In this document: positions 1 through 6,690 of the stretch, one piece after another
How the letters are laid out: every line of letters starts with the position of its first letter
Position numbering within the stretch: the first letter of the stretch is position 1
Assembly (NCBI GenBank): GCA_041477815.1
Contig: JBGOUV010000095.1
Coordinates: 1 to 18,128, forward strand
Direction: 5' to 3'
Length of the DNA stretch: 18,128 bases
Source of the DNA: JBGOUV01 sp041477815
Lineage (GTDB): Bacteria > Acidobacteriota > Terriglobia > Bryobacterales > JACQDG01
The notes under the pieces: model-generated
What the model was told of the DNA's origin: nothing
What the model saw: the letters and a program-made list of their open reading frames with translations, nothing else
Database searches by the model: none
Program-made: the position numbers and the translations under genes

Positions 1-1
1 G

Positions 2-871
2 ATGCGTCTGCTCGAAGTGGGCGTCGCCGTTTCGCGGACCTCCGACGATCTGGTTCGCTATCACGACAAGCTGATCATTATCGACCGCCGCCTGCTCTAC
101 GTCCTGTCCTTCAACTTCACCCACCTGGACATCGACCATAGTCGCGGCTTCGGCATCGTCACCAGGAACGCCAGACTCGTCCAGGAAGCGGTGAAGTTAT
201 TTGAGGCCGATACCACTAGAAATCCCTATATACCGACACTGTCTACCTTTGTGGTCAGCCCCGCCAACGCCCGCAAACTGCTCGCCGCGCTTATCGGCAA
301 GGCCAAGAAGGAGCTGCTGATCTACGACCCGAAGATCGACGACCCCCCCATGCTGCGGGCCCTCAGCGAGCGGGCCAACGCGGGAGTGGAGATCAAAGTC
401 ATCGGCCGCGTAGGCGCGAAATGCACGGACCTCGAAGTCCGGCGTCTCGTCGACATGCGCCTGCACACGCGCACCATCATCCGCGACCGCCAGGAGGCCT
501 TTGTCGGAAGCCAGAGTCTGCGCCGGGCCGAACTGGATTTGCGCCGCGAGGTGGGCGTTATCGTCCGGGAGCCCCAAGTGGTGAACGGCCTGATTAGAAC
601 CTTTGAAGCCGATTGGGCCAGGGAACAAGTCGAAGAGAATCAGCGCGCCGCAGTTCCATCAAAAGTCCTCACCAAGGCGGTGAAATCGCTGGTCCAGGAG
701 CTGTCACCGCTGAGCCCCCTCGTGAAAGAAGCGGTCAAGGACGCGGTGTCGGAGACCGCGAGCGCGAGTCTGAGTACAAAAGAAATGAAAGAGACGGTCA
801 AGGAAGCGGTGAAGGAAGCGGTCCGGGACCGCGTCAAAGAAATGGTGAAGGAAGCGGTGGAGGAGTCTTAG
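2..871 (+). CDS. Phospholipase D-like protein, 5'-truncated
   Basis: Reading from the window edge gives 289 residues. The first ATG is at position 2, but the true start probably lies upstream. A first HKD motif (HxKxxxxD) is at H21, K23, D28, followed by SFN in place of the usual GSxN. A second is at H155, R157, D162, followed by GSQS. Two HKD motifs are the signature of the phospholipase D/cardiolipin synthase superfamily, which hydrolyses or transfers phosphodiester bonds through a histidine intermediate. The second motif has Arg where Lys is usual. After about residue 215 the protein changes to a Lys/Glu/Val-rich tail built on a four-residue period (VKEA, VKDA, VRDR, VKEM), predicted to be a long amphipathic helix. 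Family assignment is secure. Substrate (phospholipid or nucleic acid) cannot be told from this fragment. Confidence 0.85.
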   Translation: MRLLEVGVAVSRTSDDLVRYHDKLIIIDRRLLYVLSFNFTHLDIDHSRGFGIVTRNARLVQEAVKLFEADTTRNPYIPTLSTFVVSPANARKLLAALIGKAKKELLIYDPKIDDPPMLRALSERANAGVEIKVIGRVGAKCTDLEVRRLVDMRLHTRTIIRDRQEAFVGSQSLRRAELDLRREVGVIVREPQVVNGLIRTFEADWAREQVEENQRAAVPSKVLTKAVKSLVQELSPLSPLVKEAVKDAVSETASASLSTKEMKETVKEAVKEAVRDRVKEMVKEAVEES

Positions 872-893
872 CTTAGCCGCCCGTGGCAACTGG

Positions 894-919
894 ACCGGAG
901 CGCAAATTTGCGCTCCGGT
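894..919. repeat. 26-bp perfect palindrome with core GCAAATTTGC
   Basis: A perfect inverted repeat centred between 906 and 907, with left arm ACCGGAGC around the core GCAAATTTGC and right arm GCTCCGGT. It lies 23 bases after the stop of the phospholipase D-like gene, in a gap between convergent genes. It could fold into a hairpin and serve as a bidirectional terminator, though no T-run follows, or it could bind a dimeric protein. The core is shared with the palindromes at 953-972 and 7916-7937. Confidence 0.8.
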
Positions 920-934
920 ATCGCCTCAACCCGT

Positions 935-972
935 AGAATCAACGACTTGCCGGCGGTGCAAATTTGCACCGC
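935..972 (+). repeat. Dispersed repeat unit, copy 1: AGAATCAACGACTT plus palindrome
   Basis: The 14-mer AGAATCAACGACTT (935-948) is followed four bases later by a perfect 20-bp palindrome (953-972), arms GCGGT and ACCGC around core GCAAATTTGC. The same 14-mer followed by a palindrome with the same core occurs at 7900-7937 in the same orientation. The arms differ between copies but stay self-complementary. It lies between the 3' ends of two convergent genes, so a termination role is possible. A REP/REPIN-like mobile repeat or a protein-binding site are alternatives. The remainder of the gap (872-1034) contains no gene that I can see. Confidence 0.75.
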
Positions 973-1034
973 GTGACTCCGTGGGGCGCGCCGCCCTCCG
1001 CGGCCGCCGGGCAAAATCCGAAGGAGAAGGTGCT

Positions 1035-1934
1035 CTACGGCAGCCTGACGAGGCCGGCTGCCGAGGTCGGCGGCGGGCGGGGTGGACCCGCGCCGGGCCG
1101 CCGGATCGTCCCCGCATCGACAGTGACGCCAGTCCTGGAGATAGCCTGAAAATATAGCTCGTCACCGCTGATCTCAATCAACAGGAACGAGCGGTCCTGG
1201 TCGAATCCGGCCGCCTTGAAATCCGTGGGCTGGAGGTTGCCGGCGCGCAGCTCGCCGGAGGCGCCTTCCGTGAAGTAATAGATCCCCTTTTGAGGCTTGA
1301 CCCGCTCATACACGTGCTCATGCCCGGCAAACACAACGTGAATACCATATTTCACAAAAAGAGGTTCCAGCAGAAGACGCAGCTCCGTCGAAGAGCTGTG
1401 AAATGCTCCCGATGAATACAAGGGATGGTGAAAGTAACAGATCTTCCAATCCGCACCGGCCCGGGGAAGTTCTTTCTCCAGCCACGCCAGTTGCTTAGGA
1501 TCCATGTAATTGGTGTCGAGAACAAAAAAGCGCGCATTGCCTTTTTGGAAAGTATAGTATAACTGCCCATTCATGTTAAAGAACTTGTAGAAGCGCTCAT
1601 TCGTGTCGTCGTGGTTGCCCAAGGCCGCGTAAAACTGTACGCCTGCGTCGAGCAACGGTTTATAGGGAATCTCAAATTTCTTCGCTAAATCGTTGGGACT
1701 CTTGCCGGCGTAGATATTGTCGCCCAGCATGATCACAAAATCAAAGGGAAACTTCCGCCGGTATTCCACCATGCGTTGCGCGACATCGTACTGTTCCCGG
1801 CCTCCTGTTCCCATGTCTCCGATGGCGGCGAAGCGAACCGAGTCGGGCTTGACGGGGAGAGCGATATCCTGCGCCCGCAACGACAGGGTCGGCGGGGTCA
1901 GGAGTGCGGCCAGAACCAGGATCAGGCGCCGCAT
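1035..1934 (-). CDS. Secreted metallophosphoesterase, purple acid phosphatase-like
   Basis: The protein has 299 residues when started at the ATG at 1934. This puts a typical signal peptide (MRRLILVLAALL..., cleavage near the RAQ at 20-22) at the N-terminus; an upstream in-frame ATG at 1988 would bury it. All calcineurin-like metal-binding blocks are present in order: GDMG (D40), GDNIY (D72, Y75), GNHD (N107, H108, D109), HHP (H169/H170) and GHEH (H205, H207). The tyrosine in GDNIY is the position that ligates iron in purple acid phosphatases such as mammalian TRAP, so an Fe-M acid phosphatase is more likely than a generic phosphodiesterase. It probably releases phosphate from organic esters in the periplasm. 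It is the third gene of a minus-strand run of exported proteins. The C-terminal 25 residues are Pro-rich and probably disordered. Confidence 0.88.
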   Translation of the reverse strand: MRRLILVLAALLTPPTLSLRAQDIALPVKPDSVRFAAIGDMGTGGREQYDVAQRMVEYRRKFPFDFVIMLGDNIYAGKSPNDLAKKFEIPYKPLLDAGVQFYAALGNHDDTNERFYKFFNMNGQLYYTFQKGNARFFVLDTNYMDPKQLAWLEKELPRAGADWKICYFHHPLYSSGAFHSSSTELRLLLEPLFVKYGIHVVFAGHEHVYERVKPQKGIYYFTEGASGELRAGNLQPTDFKAAGFDQDRSFLLIEISGDELYFQAISRTGVTVDAGTIRRPGAGPPRPPPTSAAGLVRLP

Positions 1935-1959
1935 ATTTTGTCCGGTGTGGCCAAGACAC

Positions 1960-2529
1960 TCAAAAAATCGGCCCGCGAATGAAATCAATGATTAACCTGG
2001 CTTCAATATCTTGGAGAGCGAAATCATGACCAATGAGCCGGTAGGCTACTTCTTTCGGTAGCTGGGGCAGATGGAGCAGCAGAGCCGGAGGAACGGTGGT
2101 CCGGGGCACGTTCTCGGGATAAGCGCCATTCACGGTCAGGCGCAGGTGGCCCACGGGCTCTCCCTGCTGAATGGTCTTGCGGACGTTGGGCCCGTTGGAT
2201 CCTTGAAATTCGCTTTGAATCACCCGGCGGAACTGCTCGCCGATTTCCGGAGTGAAGATGTCGCCTTGCTTGGCGTTGGGGCGTGCCTCCCGGATCTTCT
2301 TCGCGAGCGCCTGCCGGCGTTCGATGATTTCCTTCCGCAGTTTGGTCGTTCGCAGGCCCGGCAGCGAGCTTTGCAGCGCCTGTTGCAGTTGGACGTACTG
2401 TTCCACGCGCTGCCTGAATTCCTGGAAGGCCGGCGGTTCCTGGCTCCCGGGCACGGCCTGCGGAGCGCGGGCTACCAACGGCGACACGATTAGGAAAGCG
2501 ACTGCGCGCAGGGTCGGGCCGGGTCGCAT
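1960..2529 (-). CDS. Conserved periplasmic hypothetical protein
   Basis: The protein has 189 residues from the ATG at 2529, with an N-terminal hydrophobic signal (residues 7-22) ending at a likely VARA cleavage site. The mature part starts with a charged helical stretch (residues 36-80, Gln/Arg/Lys-rich). It then carries a conserved-looking block around residues 82-102 (ARPNAKQGDIFTPE) and a C-terminal part with TTVPPALLLHLPQLPKE and LIIDFI. I recognise this pattern from hypothetical proteins in Acidobacteria and some Proteobacteria but know no function. Start choice: an AGAGAGGA sequence precedes 2529, but an ATG at 2571 preceded by GGAG (nine bases, overlapping the previous stop) would add 14 residues and cannot be excluded. 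The preceding gene ends at 2578, so the two are probably co-transcribed. Confidence 0.75.
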   Translation of the reverse strand: MRPGPTLRAVAFLIVSPLVARAPQAVPGSQEPPAFQEFRQRVEQYVQLQQALQSSLPGLRTTKLRKEIIERRQALAKKIREARPNAKQGDIFTPEIGEQFRRVIQSEFQGSNGPNVRKTIQQGEPVGHLRLTVNGAYPENVPRTTVPPALLLHLPQLPKEVAYRLIGHDFALQDIEARLIIDFIRGPIF

Positions 2530-2577
2530 CGCGTGTCCTCTCTCTCCGATCGGGGCGCTGTTTCCCGCCATAAGCGG

Positions 2578-3231
2578 TCACTCCTGCTTGGCTTTGGGGC
2601 GGCGATGCGTGAACTCGCGCACCACGTTGAAGCCGACTTGCGCCCCCATCGATATACCGAAGCTGGTCGCAGCATCGCCCGCTTGGTTCGCGCTGGGAGG
2701 CTGCCAAAGGAGGGACACAAACGCCGTGCCCGCGGTGCTGCCGACCCGCGAGAACGACAAGCGTCGAGTGCCATCGTCGCGCCGGGCAAGAAGAGTGCTC
2801 GCGATGGCGTATCGCAGGCGCGCCCCCAGGCCGGACTGTCCGGATCGGAGGTACCGGTTGTCTTCGTGAAGGAGGCTCGAGGCGCCGTACATCATCGTTT
2901 GACGCATGATGTTTTTCGCGTAGGCGTTTCCGAAGCGCCTGCCGTATCCTGCGGCTCCTTGTTGCCATTCTCTGGGGCTGTTCCGCCACTGGGTAATTCC
3001 CGCGCTGGCGGCGCTCGCCAGGAGGGAGGCAGGGCTGAAGGTGTTCTTGACGTAATAGTGCGCTCGTTCCACCCGGGTCATCGGGATGAACTGCGGCGCG
3101 CCAGGCGACCCCGCGGCGGCGGTCGGCAGCGCCTCCGCATCGGGGCCGGTGACGGCGATCGTGGTTTGCGCCAGGGAATAGTGCTGCACGACGAATAGCA
3201 GGAAACAGGCGCCGGTTAGATTATTGCGCAT
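2578..3231 (-). CDS. Exported acidobacterial hypothetical, possible outer-membrane protein
   Basis: The protein has 217 residues from the ATG at 3231, preceded by GGAG at eight bases and giving a signal peptide (MRNNLTGACFLLFVVQHYSLAQ). A longer reading to 3399 would add an Arg/Pro-rich leader that looks non-coding. Visible blocks are YYVKNTFSP (59-67), QWRNSPREW (81-89), a GYGRRFGNAY region, LHEDNRYLRS (121-130) and a C-terminal part of alternating hydrophobic and polar residues ending near FNVVREF. I know the YYVKNTFSP...HEDxRY pattern from uncharacterised acidobacterial proteins. The alternating C-terminal half suggests membrane beta-strands, but that is inference. It is the first gene of the minus-strand trio and is transcribed divergently from the operon starting at 3559. 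Confidence 0.75.
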   Translation of the reverse strand: MRNNLTGACFLLFVVQHYSLAQTTIAVTGPDAEALPTAAAGSPGAPQFIPMTRVERAHYYVKNTFSPASLLASAASAGITQWRNSPREWQQGAAGYGRRFGNAYAKNIMRQTMMYGASSLLHEDNRYLRSGQSGLGARLRYAIASTLLARRDDGTRRLSFSRVGSTAGTAFVSLLWQPPSANQAGDAATSFGISMGAQVGFNVVREFTHRRPKAKQE

Positions 3232-3295
3232 TTGTAGTGCTCCGGTCGTTTCCACAGCACGCGCCATGCCGCACCTCGCTCCGGTGGCCTGGCGC

Positions 3296-3325
3296 CCCGG
3301 CTCCGCCGCCGGCAGAGGAGCCGGG
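3296..3325. other. 9-bp perfect stem-loop in leader of the minus-strand operon
   Basis: CCCGGCTCC (3296-3304) pairs exactly with GGAGCCGGG (3317-3325) around a 12-base loop. It lies 65-94 bases upstream of the start codon at 3231. If transcription of the minus-strand trio starts further upstream, this would be a stable hairpin in the 5' leader. No T-run follows on either side, so a simple intrinsic terminator is unlikely. A chance hairpin in GC-rich DNA remains possible. Confidence 0.4.
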
Positions 3326-3381
3326 TCAACGCCTGGGACCGGTCCAGCAAGGCGCCTGCGCGGGAGCCGCCCGCCGGACAA

Positions 3382-3416
3382 TTGACCGCATTTGGCCACT
3401 TGACTCTAGGCGGTCA
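3382..3416. repeat. 35-bp site related to 8930-8964
   Basis: The segment reads TTGACC, two variable bases, AT, two variable bases, GGCCAC, then TGAC and a GGTC near its end. About 25 of 35 positions match the segment at 8930-8964 without gaps. Here the outer parts form the inverted pair TGACCGC/GCGGTCA. Both copies lie in non-coding DNA upstream of plus-strand genes. It could be a shared operator or a relic of an insertion-sequence end. GGTCA and GGCCA repeats remind me of IS21-type termini, but this is from memory and untested. Confidence 0.45.
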
Positions 3417-3558
3417 GTTCCTGGACCTCCTCCCGCCTTGCGGTCCGCGCCGCGGCAGCGGCGGCCCAGCGCGAAAGGGTGGCTCGCCACGAGTCGCGCG
3501 GATGACGCCGGGCGGATTGGACAGCGGATTGCTACTTGCCCGGCCGGAGAATACGAAC

Positions 3559-3750
3559 ATGCCTTTGATACATCTGGTCTTTGTACTGATCCTGGTCGGC
3601 GTCGGCTTGTGGCTGATCAATCGTTTTATCCCCATGGCCTCCAGCATCAAGACGATTCTGAACGTCGTCGTGGTGGTGGCCGTCTGCGTTTGGGTTCTGC
3701 AAGCGGTGGGATTGTGGGGCGATGTAACCCGCTACCGCATCGGGCGATGA
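3559..3750 (+). CDS. Small membrane protein, Thivi_2564-like
   Basis: The protein has 63 residues and starts at the ATG at 3559, preceded by GGAGA at eight bases. A longer frame reaches upstream, but only this start has a ribosome site and gives a membrane protein. It consists of two hydrophobic helices (about residues 4-22 and 32-50) joined by RFIPMASSIK, ending in a short polar tail. The pattern MPLIHLVFVLILVGVGLWLINRF followed by IKxILNVVVVVAV matches the Thivi_2564 family of small inner-membrane proteins of unknown function. It is the first gene of the long plus-strand run, 15 bases before the M48 protease start chosen below. Confidence 0.8.
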   Translation: MPLIHLVFVLILVGVGLWLINRFIPMASSIKTILNVVVVVAVCVWVLQAVGLWGDVTRYRIGR

Positions 3751-3765
3751 CCATCGGAGATGAAC

Positions 3766-5712
3766 ATGAGCGGCAACAGCAAGTTCCAGGATGCAGCTCG
3801 CGGGACAGGACCCGCGGTCACCGCAGTGGCCGCCGGATTCGTGCTGGCGCTGTGCCTTCCCTATCAGGCGGCCGCGCAAGGCGGGTTCAACGGCCCGGGC
3901 CGGTACGAGATCACCAACTTGAAATCCGGCAAGGTGCTCGACCTGGACCGCAACGACCAGACCAGCGTGATCCAGTTCTCCTCGCGGGGGACCGACAACC
4001 AGGCCTGGGACGTCCGCTCGGCCGGCGCGGGCTTCTATTCCTTGCGCAATGCCATGAACGGAAACTCCCTCGAAGCTGCCGGAACCCGCAACAACACACC
4101 CGTGCAGGCCACGCGCTTCACGGGCGGTTCCAGCCAGCAGTGGCGCTTTGATACCGGCACGGATGGCAACGTCGTCATCGTCTCACGCCTCGGCAAGACG
4201 CTGGACATTACCGACGCCGCCACGCGGGACGGCGCCCCGGTGCAAGTCTACGACGGCAACGGCCAATCCAACCAGCGGTTTACGTTTCGGCTGGTGTCCG
4301 GCAACAGTGTCAACACCGGTTCCAACAACCTGGATAGGATGCGCCCCAACACCAACACCTCGGGCGGCGGCCGCACGCCGTTGCAGCCCGGCTGGAACAT
4401 GTTTTCGGCGCAACAGGACGTCGAGGTGGGCCAGCAGGCCTCCCTCGAAGCCGAACGGCAACTACCCCTGCTGAACGACTCCCGGGTGGACAACTACCTC
4501 AATAGCCTGGGCCAACGGCTGGTGGCGCATGCGCCCGGCTACAAATTTCCGTACACGTTCCAGGCCGTGAACGACAAGGCGATCAACGCTTTTGCGCTGC
4601 CCGGCGGGCACATCTACATCAACCGCGGGACGATCGACGCCGCCAACACCGAAGCGCAACTGGCCGGCGTGATGGCGCACGAAGCTTCTCACGTGGCGCT
4701 GCGCCACGGCACCAACCAGGCCAGCAAAGCCTCCGCCGGGCAGATGCCGCTGGCCATCCTGGGCGGCCTGCTGGGCAGCAACTCCACGGGGGCCGCCCTG
4801 GCCCAGCTCGGCGCGGGATTCACGGTGAACTCCATCCTCCTTAAGTATTCGCGCGACGCGGAAAGCCAAGCCGACCTCCTGGGTACGCAGATCCTCTACG
4901 ATTCCGGCTACGACCCGCGGGGCATGTCGCAATTCTTCGAGACGCTCCAGGCCCAGGATAAGGGCGGGAATCGCGTGGCGTTCTTCAACTCGCACCCCAA
5001 CCCGGACCGCCGCATCGAGAACGTGAACGACGAAGTGGCCCGGCTCGGCAACGCGCAGCGCGGGTCGAATAGTGGTAATCAGGATTTCGCCCAGATCAAG
5101 CGCTACGTCCAGTCTTTGCCCGGGCCGCGAGCCAACCCGCTCCAAGCCCAGCGACGGCAGAACGCTCCGGGCCGGCCCGACGGGAACTCCGAACGCTTCG
5201 TTAGCTTTGAGAATGCGCTGCTGCGCATCGACCACCCGGACAATTGGCAGACCTACGGACAGGGCGACGCCGTGACCATCGCGCCCCGCGGCGGAATGAT
5301 AAGCGACCGCAACGGCAATCAGGCCCAGGCTTACGGCGCCCTGGTCAACATCTACGAGCCGCATTCGGACCGCTACGGCCAGAAACTGCAGGGGCCGGGC
5401 TTCGGGCAGGGCTCCGCGATGCCTGCCGAAGAAGCCACCGACCAGTTGGTGGAGACGCTGCGGCAGTCGAATCCCAACATGCGCGTGGTTCGCCACCATG
5501 AGGGCATCGACGTGAATGGCGAGCGCGGGCTTTCGACGTACCTGTCGAGCGATTCGCCGATCCAGAGCGGGGGCCGCGAAACCAACTGGCTGATCACGCT
5601 GCCGCGTCCCGAGGGCCTGCTGTTCGTCGTTTTCACCGCCCCGGAGCGCGAGTTCCAGGGCTACGAAAACACGTTCCAGCAGATGCTCTACTCCGTTCGC
5701 GTGAAGCGGTAA
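3766..5712 (+). CDS. Secreted ricin-lectin/M48 metalloprotease fusion
   Basis: The protein has 648 residues. I place the start at the ATG at 3766 because GGAG (3756-3759) is six bases upstream; the ATG at 3760 touches that GGAG. A signal peptide (about residues 1-38, ending AAAQ) is followed by a beta-trefoil ricin-type lectin module with repeats QAW (79-81), QQW (124-126) and QRF (170-172), then a Ser/Asn/Gly linker. The peptidase M48 domain follows, with the zinc motif HEASH (H305, E306, H309), a third ligand E366 in AESQAD, and SHP around H410. The last 165 or so residues form a separate domain (LLRIDHPDNWQTYGQGD...) that I would compare with DcrB/PsbP-like folds. It should act as a zinc endopeptidase outside the cytoplasm, with the trefoil probably binding glycan. 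The lectin module is nearly duplicated in the next gene. Confidence 0.9.
   Translation: MSGNSKFQDAARGTGPAVTAVAAGFVLALCLPYQAAAQGGFNGPGRYEITNLKSGKVLDLDRNDQTSVIQFSSRGTDNQAWDVRSAGAGFYSLRNAMNGNSLEAAGTRNNTPVQATRFTGGSSQQWRFDTGTDGNVVIVSRLGKTLDITDAATRDGAPVQVYDGNGQSNQRFTFRLVSGNSVNTGSNNLDRMRPNTNTSGGGRTPLQPGWNMFSAQQDVEVGQQASLEAERQLPLLNDSRVDNYLNSLGQRLVAHAPGYKFPYTFQAVNDKAINAFALPGGHIYINRGTIDAANTEAQLAGVMAHEASHVALRHGTNQASKASAGQMPLAILGGLLGSNSTGAALAQLGAGFTVNSILLKYSRDAESQADLLGTQILYDSGYDPRGMSQFFETLQAQDKGGNRVAFFNSHPNPDRRIENVNDEVARLGNAQRGSNSGNQDFAQIKRYVQSLPGPRANPLQAQRRQNAPGRPDGNSERFVSFENALLRIDHPDNWQTYGQGDAVTIAPRGGMISDRNGNQAQAYGALVNIYEPHSDRYGQKLQGPGFGQGSAMPAEEATDQLVETLRQSNPNMRVVRHHEGIDVNGERGLSTYLSSDSPIQSGGRETNWLITLPRPEGLLFVVFTAPEREFQGYENTFQQMLYSVRVKR
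3873..3956 (+). repeat. 84-bp identical block, copy 1 (ricin module)
   Basis: These 84 bases are identical, by my reading, to 5798-5881. They encode the end of the signal peptide and the first strand region of the lectin module (QGGFNGPGRYEITNLKSG...). Similarity continues downstream with scattered, mostly third-position changes. This marks a recent duplication or gene conversion between the two neighbouring genes. Confidence 0.85.
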
Positions 5713-5723
5713 AGGAGATTCAT

Positions 5724-6668
5724 ATGCATAAGTTCAAGAATATTGCGATGGCGGCCGCCGGTATCGCCCTGGCGCTGTGCCTCCCGTATCCGGCCGGCGC
5801 GCAAGGCGGGTTCAACGGCCCGGGCCGGTACGAGATCACCAACTTGAAATCCGGCAAGGTGCTCGACCTGGACCGCAACGATCAGACCAGCGTGATCCAG
5901 TTTTCCTCGCGAGGAACCGACAACCAGGTGTGGGACATCCGCGCGTCCGGCTCGGGTTTCTATTCGCTGCAAAATGGGATGAATGGAAACGCGCTCGAAA
6001 CCACCGGAAACCGCAACAGCACCGCGGTGCGGGCGACCCGGTTTAACGGCGGCCCCAGCCAGCAGTGGCGCTTCGATACGGCCAGAGATGGCAACGCGCT
6101 CATCGTCTCCCGGCAGGGCAAAACCCTGGATATCCCGGATGGGACCAACTCGGATGGGGCGCGGGTCCAGATCTACGACTCCAACGGCGACTCCAACCAG
6201 CAGTTTACCTTTCGGCAGGTATCCGGCAACCAGGGATACGGCGGCAACCTGAACGGCGGCTCGAACACCAACACCATCACTTGCTCGTCCAACAACGGAC
6301 GACGAACGCATTGCGACACCGACACCGCAGGCGGAGTCCGGCTGGTCCGGCAGATGGGCCGTGCCTCTTGCCAGGAAGGCTCCACCTGGGGTTCCGACTG
6401 GAACGGCGTTTGGGTGGATCGGGGCTGCCAGGCCGAATTTGAGGTTTCGAACCAAGGCTCGGCGGCATACGAGTCGCAGTTTCGCGGCATGGACCTGAAC
6501 AACGACGGTGTCGTTACCCGCGAGGAGTGGCGCGGCGACGATCAATCCTTCCGGCGGCTGGACCGCAACGGAGACGGCATACTTTCAGGCAACGAGCTGC
6601 AGACGAACGATTGGCGCGGCGGGCGCGGACGCGGACGCGGGCGCGGTCCATCCGACCAGCGGCGCTAA
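5724..6668 (+). CDS. Secreted ricin-lectin, DUF3011 and EF-hand protein
   Basis: The protein has 314 residues from the ATG at 5724, with AGGAG six bases upstream and 11 bases after the previous stop. The order of parts is: signal peptide (residues 1-26, ending AGAQ); beta-trefoil lectin module with QVW (68-70), QQW (113-115) and QQF (159-161); a Gly/Asn linker; a DUF3011 domain (about 185-244, starting at C187, with CSSNNGRRTHC and a terminal DRGCQAEF); and two complete calcium-binding EF-hand loops, D257-E268 (DLNNDGVVTREE) and D280-E291 (DRNGDGILSGNE). It ends in a GR-repeat basic tail. No catalytic domain is visible. A secreted, calcium-responsive glycan-binding protein is the best reading. 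Its lectin module is nearly identical to that of the upstream M48 protein. Confidence 0.88.
   Translation: MHKFKNIAMAAAGIALALCLPYPAGAQGGFNGPGRYEITNLKSGKVLDLDRNDQTSVIQFSSRGTDNQVWDIRASGSGFYSLQNGMNGNALETTGNRNSTAVRATRFNGGPSQQWRFDTARDGNALIVSRQGKTLDIPDGTNSDGARVQIYDSNGDSNQQFTFRQVSGNQGYGGNLNGGSNTNTITCSSNNGRRTHCDTDTAGGVRLVRQMGRASCQEGSTWGSDWNGVWVDRGCQAEFEVSNQGSAAYESQFRGMDLNNDGVVTREEWRGDDQSFRRLDRNGDGILSGNELQTNDWRGGRGRGRGRGPSDQRR
5798..5881 (+). repeat. 84-bp identical block, copy 2 (ricin module)
   Basis: Second copy of the block at 3873-3956, at a constant offset of 1925 bases. The first difference downstream is a synonymous C to T at 5882. Upstream, the signal-peptide coding parts differ, so identity is confined to the lectin module. 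Confidence 0.85.
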
Positions 6669-6690
6669 GGCATTCAAAAGGATATTCACT

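Larger units (their letters stand above)
3232..3558. promoter_or_regulatory. Divergent non-coding region between two operons
   Basis: These 327 bases separate the start codons of the minus-strand trio and the plus-strand nine-gene run, so both promoters should lie here. I see no convincing gene: the open frames crossing it are Arg/Pro-rich and lack ribosome sites. It contains a 9-bp hairpin (3296-3325) and a site with 7-bp inverted arms, TGACCGC and GCGGTCA, at 3383-3389 and 3410-3416. TTGACC (3382-3387) and TTGACT (3400-3405) resemble -35 hexamers, but no matching -10 is evident at a proper distance, so I call no specific promoter. Confidence 0.5.

Noticed and set aside
894..972. CRISPR array or attachment site
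   Set aside because: The repeats are palindromes without regular spacers, and no cas gene, integrase or tRNA gene is nearby.
2024..2989. 321-codon minus-strand frame overlapping two hypothetical genes
   Set aside because: Arg/Pro/Ser-rich without a signal peptide. The alternative frame gives two signal-peptide proteins with recognisable conserved blocks and ribosome sites.
3237..4151. 304-codon plus-strand frame across the divergent region
   Set aside because: It overlaps the small membrane protein and the protease gene in another frame, has no ribosome site and looks like translated GC-rich spacer.
4462..5499. 345-codon minus-strand frame opposite the M48 protease
   Set aside because: It is antisense to a gene with a complete zinc motif, and no feature supports it.
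6508..6690. N-terminal extension of the glycine-zipper gene to 6508
   Set aside because: It would overlap the EF-hand gene out of frame. The ATG at 6691 has a ribosome site and starts a signal peptide.
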